Source: Romboutsia hominis
GTDB lineage: Bacteria; Bacillota; Clostridia; Peptostreptococcales; Peptostreptococcaceae
DNA length: 64,000 nt
Direction of reading: 5' to 3'
Assembly (NCBI RefSeq): GCF_900002575.1
Contig: NZ_LN650648.1
Span: 930,001 to 994,000, forward strand
Shown here: one piece after another, positions 61,957 to 64,000 of the stretch
Position numbering within the stretch: position 1 is the stretch's first letter
How the letters are laid out: every line of letters starts with the position of its first letter
Notes under the pieces: generated by a model
Databases searched by the model: none
The model's input: the letters and a program-made list of their open reading frames with translations, nothing else
Told to the model about the DNA's origin: nothing
Translations under genes and position numbers: made by a program

Positions 61957-62811
61957 CTAATTATCTATAGCTAGCTTATTATTTTTTTCTTGTAATTGTT
62001 TTATGTAGTTTAGCCCCTTTAAAATACAATATAATCCTAAACAAATGTATGCAATTTTAAATATTATATTACTTGGTACTGGTATGAATATAATTAAATT
62101 ATTTATAAAATGAGCTAAAATAGATAGTTTCATAGATTTTGTATAATAATAAATATATCCTAGTATTACTCCTAATATAAAAGCATTTATCCCTTGAGGT
62201 ATATTTAAATGTGCAATAGCAAATATTATCGCAGAATATATTATAGCTTTTTTATGATTTATTTTATATTTACTTAGAAATCCATTTAATAATATTCCCC
62301 TAAAAAACAGTTCTTCAAATATAGGTGCTTCTATAAGTGTTTGTAAAAATAACATTAAACTTAGTACAAAAAATTCTATACCACTAGAATTTTCAATAAT
62401 AAAATCAATAGTTTCATCAGGTATAGGTCCTTCAAACTGTGTTAATACTTCAAACAATACAGCCTCTCTAATTAAAATATACCCTATTATTATCAAACAA
62501 ATATGTAAATAATCTTTCTTGTTAGGTTTAAAATTATTGTTATTTATTTTAGTACTACCTTTTTCAGTAAATATATGTCCTGCCAATATTACCATAGCTA
62601 TACTTATAGATACTGTTACTATCATTACAAGTATAATATTATTTCCAAAAGACATATTTGGATTTATTAAAACACTAATAAAAACTGATAACAAACTTAT
62701 TATATTTTGAACTAAAATATATATAGCTATAGCAAAAAGTGATTTTAATAAAGATATTGGTTTAATTTTTATTTCATTTTTATATATTTGCTTTAAATTA
62801 TACATCTCCAC
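61957..62811 (-). CDS. CPBP-family intramembrane metalloprotease
   Basis: 284 residues, about eight helices. All three motifs are present: EELFFRG (EExxxR) in APIFEELFFRGILL, FAIAHLNIP (FxxxH) and AHFINNLI (HxxxN). Family members process or protect against peptides, as in bacteriocin self-immunity and prenyl-type CAAX processing. First gene of a two-gene unit. GGGGTGGAG precedes the ATG. Confidence 0.92.
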   Translation of the reverse strand: MEMYNLKQIYKNEIKIKPISLLKSLFAIAIYILVQNIISLLSVFISVLINPNMSFGNNIILVMIVTVSISIAMVILAGHIFTEKGSTKINNNNFKPNKKDYLHICLIIIGYILIREAVLFEVLTQFEGPIPDETIDFIIENSSGIEFFVLSLMLFLQTLIEAPIFEELFFRGILLNGFLSKYKINHKKAIIYSAIIFAIAHLNIPQGINAFILGVILGYIYYYTKSMKLSILAHFINNLIIFIPVPSNIIFKIAYICLGLYCILKGLNYIKQLQEKNNKLAIDN

Positions 62812-63458
62812 CCCTTAAATTATTTACCCACATATATTATTTACAATTTATAACAATTTCAAACTTTAGTTATATTATACATAATATTTAATCGTTTTCC
62901 TATTACAAAATGGTTTCATTAAACTTGAAGTAAAGTATCTTGATTTAAGTTAGCTAAAGAAATTAAATGGGTATTTTTTTGCATAGCATATTGTATATAA
63001 AGAGGACAAAAATTAGCCTTCTTTAATAATATTTATAAGATTATTAACAAAATTTTATTTAGTAGATTTATTAGAGAATTTAATGATAAAAATTTAAAAA
63101 AAATATTGACAAATTAATTGAAAAATATTATCATTTAATTAGAAAGTTTGATAAAGATAATCAATTTCCTTTAATGGATATATATACTTTGGTGAGGAAG
63201 TAGCCAAACTATAATAAATCCTTAAACCCTTAATTATGTATTCAAATTATGTATTCAAAAAAGTATCTTAATTTTTAAGATACTTTTTTTTGTGCATATA
63301 AACTAGTTAAATTTTAAAAATAGGTAAAATAATTATGTACCATAATTTAATATTATTGGTGTTTTGATTTAAATAAAATTATAGAAAATTAATCTATTGA
63401 TAGTACAATATTATTAAAGATAAAAGCTAGTAAAATTATTAAATCTAGGGGGAGACTC
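62812..63458. other. Gene-poor region with a start-less frame
   Basis: From about 63001 a frame of about 60 codons reads RGQKLAFFNNIYKIINKILF.. to ..FPLMDIYTLVRK then stop at about 63200. It has no start codon or ribosome binding site and ends before a strong terminator (63257), so it looks like a gene relic. A GATAAAGATAATC stretch near 63150 is Fur-box-like. Confidence 0.35.
63257..63291 (+). terminator. Terminator after the start-less frame
   Basis: AAAAAAGTATCTTAA and TTAAGATACTTTTTT arms. Eight T follow. Confidence 0.85.
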
Positions 63459-63677
63459 ATGAACAAAAAAAGAAATATTGTCTTAAGGATATGTTTTTTA
63501 TTGGGAATAGTAGGAATGGTTATGGTATATATGAAGGGTAATGATGGTAAGAAAATAAAAAGCTTAAAACAAGTGTATTTTGAAATGATAGAGGATGATA
63601 TAAAAGGAGAAAAAATTACTTCAGATGAAGTGATGAAAAATATTGAAAATACTAAGGTATGTTTACTTTTATCATAA
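63459..63677 (+). CDS. Small anchored protein, unknown (possibly truncated)
   Basis: 72 residues. An N-terminal signal-anchor helix (LRICFLLGIVGMVMVYM) and a short charged tail (SLKQVYFEMIEDDIKGEKITSDEVMKNI). The end TKVCLLLS resembles the break-off of a longer protein. Its 5' end is duplicated at 60481. GGGGGAGA precedes the ATG. Confidence 0.5.
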   Translation: MNKKRNIVLRICFLLGIVGMVMVYMKGNDGKKIKSLKQVYFEMIEDDIKGEKITSDEVMKNIENTKVCLLLS

Positions 63678-63850
63678 TATTATCACAAAGTTAGCTAACA
63701 CATAGCCAAAAAGAAAAATAAACAGACTTGAATAAGAAAATAAAGAACTTAAAGAGTAGATTAAAATTAATTATGATGATATATATAAACAGTTATAATA
63801 TAATTATATCATAGAGATATATTAAAAAAAGGTATTGGAGAATAGTTAAA

Positions 63851-63882
63851 AATAATAGTTAAAGTTCAGCTATTATTTTTTA
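63851..63882 (+). terminator. Hairpin ahead of the YczE gene
   Basis: AATAATAGTT and AGCTATTATT arms, T-run present. Confidence 0.65.
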
Positions 63883-63893
63883 GGAGATTAATT

Positions 63894-64000
63894 ATGAAAA
63901 GAATATTAATGCTTTTTCTAAGAATGTTATCAGGATTTTTATTATGTGCACTTTCTACTGTACTGTCAATAAAATCAAATTTGGGTTTGAGTCCATGGGA
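63894..64000 (+). CDS. YczE/YitT-family membrane protein (3' end outside window)
   Basis: The first 35 codons, MKRILMLFLRMLSGFLLCALS then IKSNLGLSPW, carry the YczE family N-terminus with the LG(L/M)xPW motif. TAGGAGA precedes the ATG. The gene is cut by the window end. Family function is unclear (membrane protein, DUF161-like). Confidence 0.75.
   Translation, partial: MKRILMLFLRMLSGFLLCALSTVLSIKSNLGLSPW

Noticed and set aside
1-64000. tRNA, rRNA, CRISPR array or transposase genes
   Set aside because: No cloverleaf-like GGTTCGAATCC arms, no regularly spaced repeats with unique spacers and no transposase motifs were found by eye.

Overview
The window is very AT-rich Firmicute DNA. Genes carry strong purine-rich ribosome binding sites, often use TTG or GTG starts, and are followed by hairpin-plus-T-run terminators. 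A tandem glycine riboswitch, a T-box leader, a Tlp-type spore protein gene, a rubrerythrin, anaerobic-type radical SAM and ferredoxin proteins and many LytTR/GHKL, MacB-like and BceAB-like modules point to an anaerobic spore-forming Clostridium relative, most likely of the Peptostreptococcaceae (Clostridioides, Paraclostridium, Romboutsia and similar). That placement is an inference from content only. No rRNA, tRNA, CRISPR array, intact transposase or phage gene was seen.

Layout. 0-16 kb: 3' part of a TPR-GGDEF protein, lipA-lplA, a glycine-riboswitch-controlled agcS symporter, tlp, a divergent cassette (HTH protein, DUF308/papain-like membrane protein, Ser/Thr kinase, FxLYD lipoprotein), a T-box-controlled polar amino acid ABC importer (specifier probably His), a DUF1622 protein, a YfcC-type carrier, a cysteine-rich protein and rubrerythrin. 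16-24.6 kb: ydbC, a MacB-like ABC pair and a single-chain ABC exporter, with an internally deleted ydbC copy, a DUF4177 gene, a frameshifted radical SAM/SPASM gene and a four-cluster ferredoxin. 24.7-34.6 kb: PfkB kinase, two GNATs, a maltose acetyltransferase, an ECF sigma/DUF4179 anti-sigma pair, an AraC regulator, a CBS/CorC protein and a Gln-rich 13-residue-repeat protein with a C-terminal probable beta-trefoil. 34.6-49.3 kb: ABC-2 pair, DUF2178+XRE module, DUF6873, nupC, tcdA, a split permease, a LytTR two-component system divergent from a FtsX-type ABC exporter, and a BASS-type symporter.

49.3-64 kb is an accessory, decaying stretch: a GNAT with an in-frame amber codon, ORFs with only AUA/AUU as possible start, a cold-shock fragment, a CPBP protease lacking its start, duplicated 5' gene fragments, a solitary HicB, the DUF1659/DUF2922/YvrJ cassette with a Mor-like regulator, a DUF3796+XRE module, a second sigma/DUF4179 pair and an intact CPBP protease.

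Recurring themes are small self-contained regulatory modules (membrane protein + XRE; ECF sigma + DUF4179), several present twice, with operator-like palindromes in front of them, and a dispersed hairpin family with the core GGAACGWWCGTTCC used as a terminator. The best candidates for undescribed biology are the kinase/HTH/papain-like cassette (6.0-9.5 kb), the DUF1659/DUF2922/YvrJ/Mor cassette (52.7-53.9 kb) and the repeat/beta-trefoil protein (33.7-34.6 kb).
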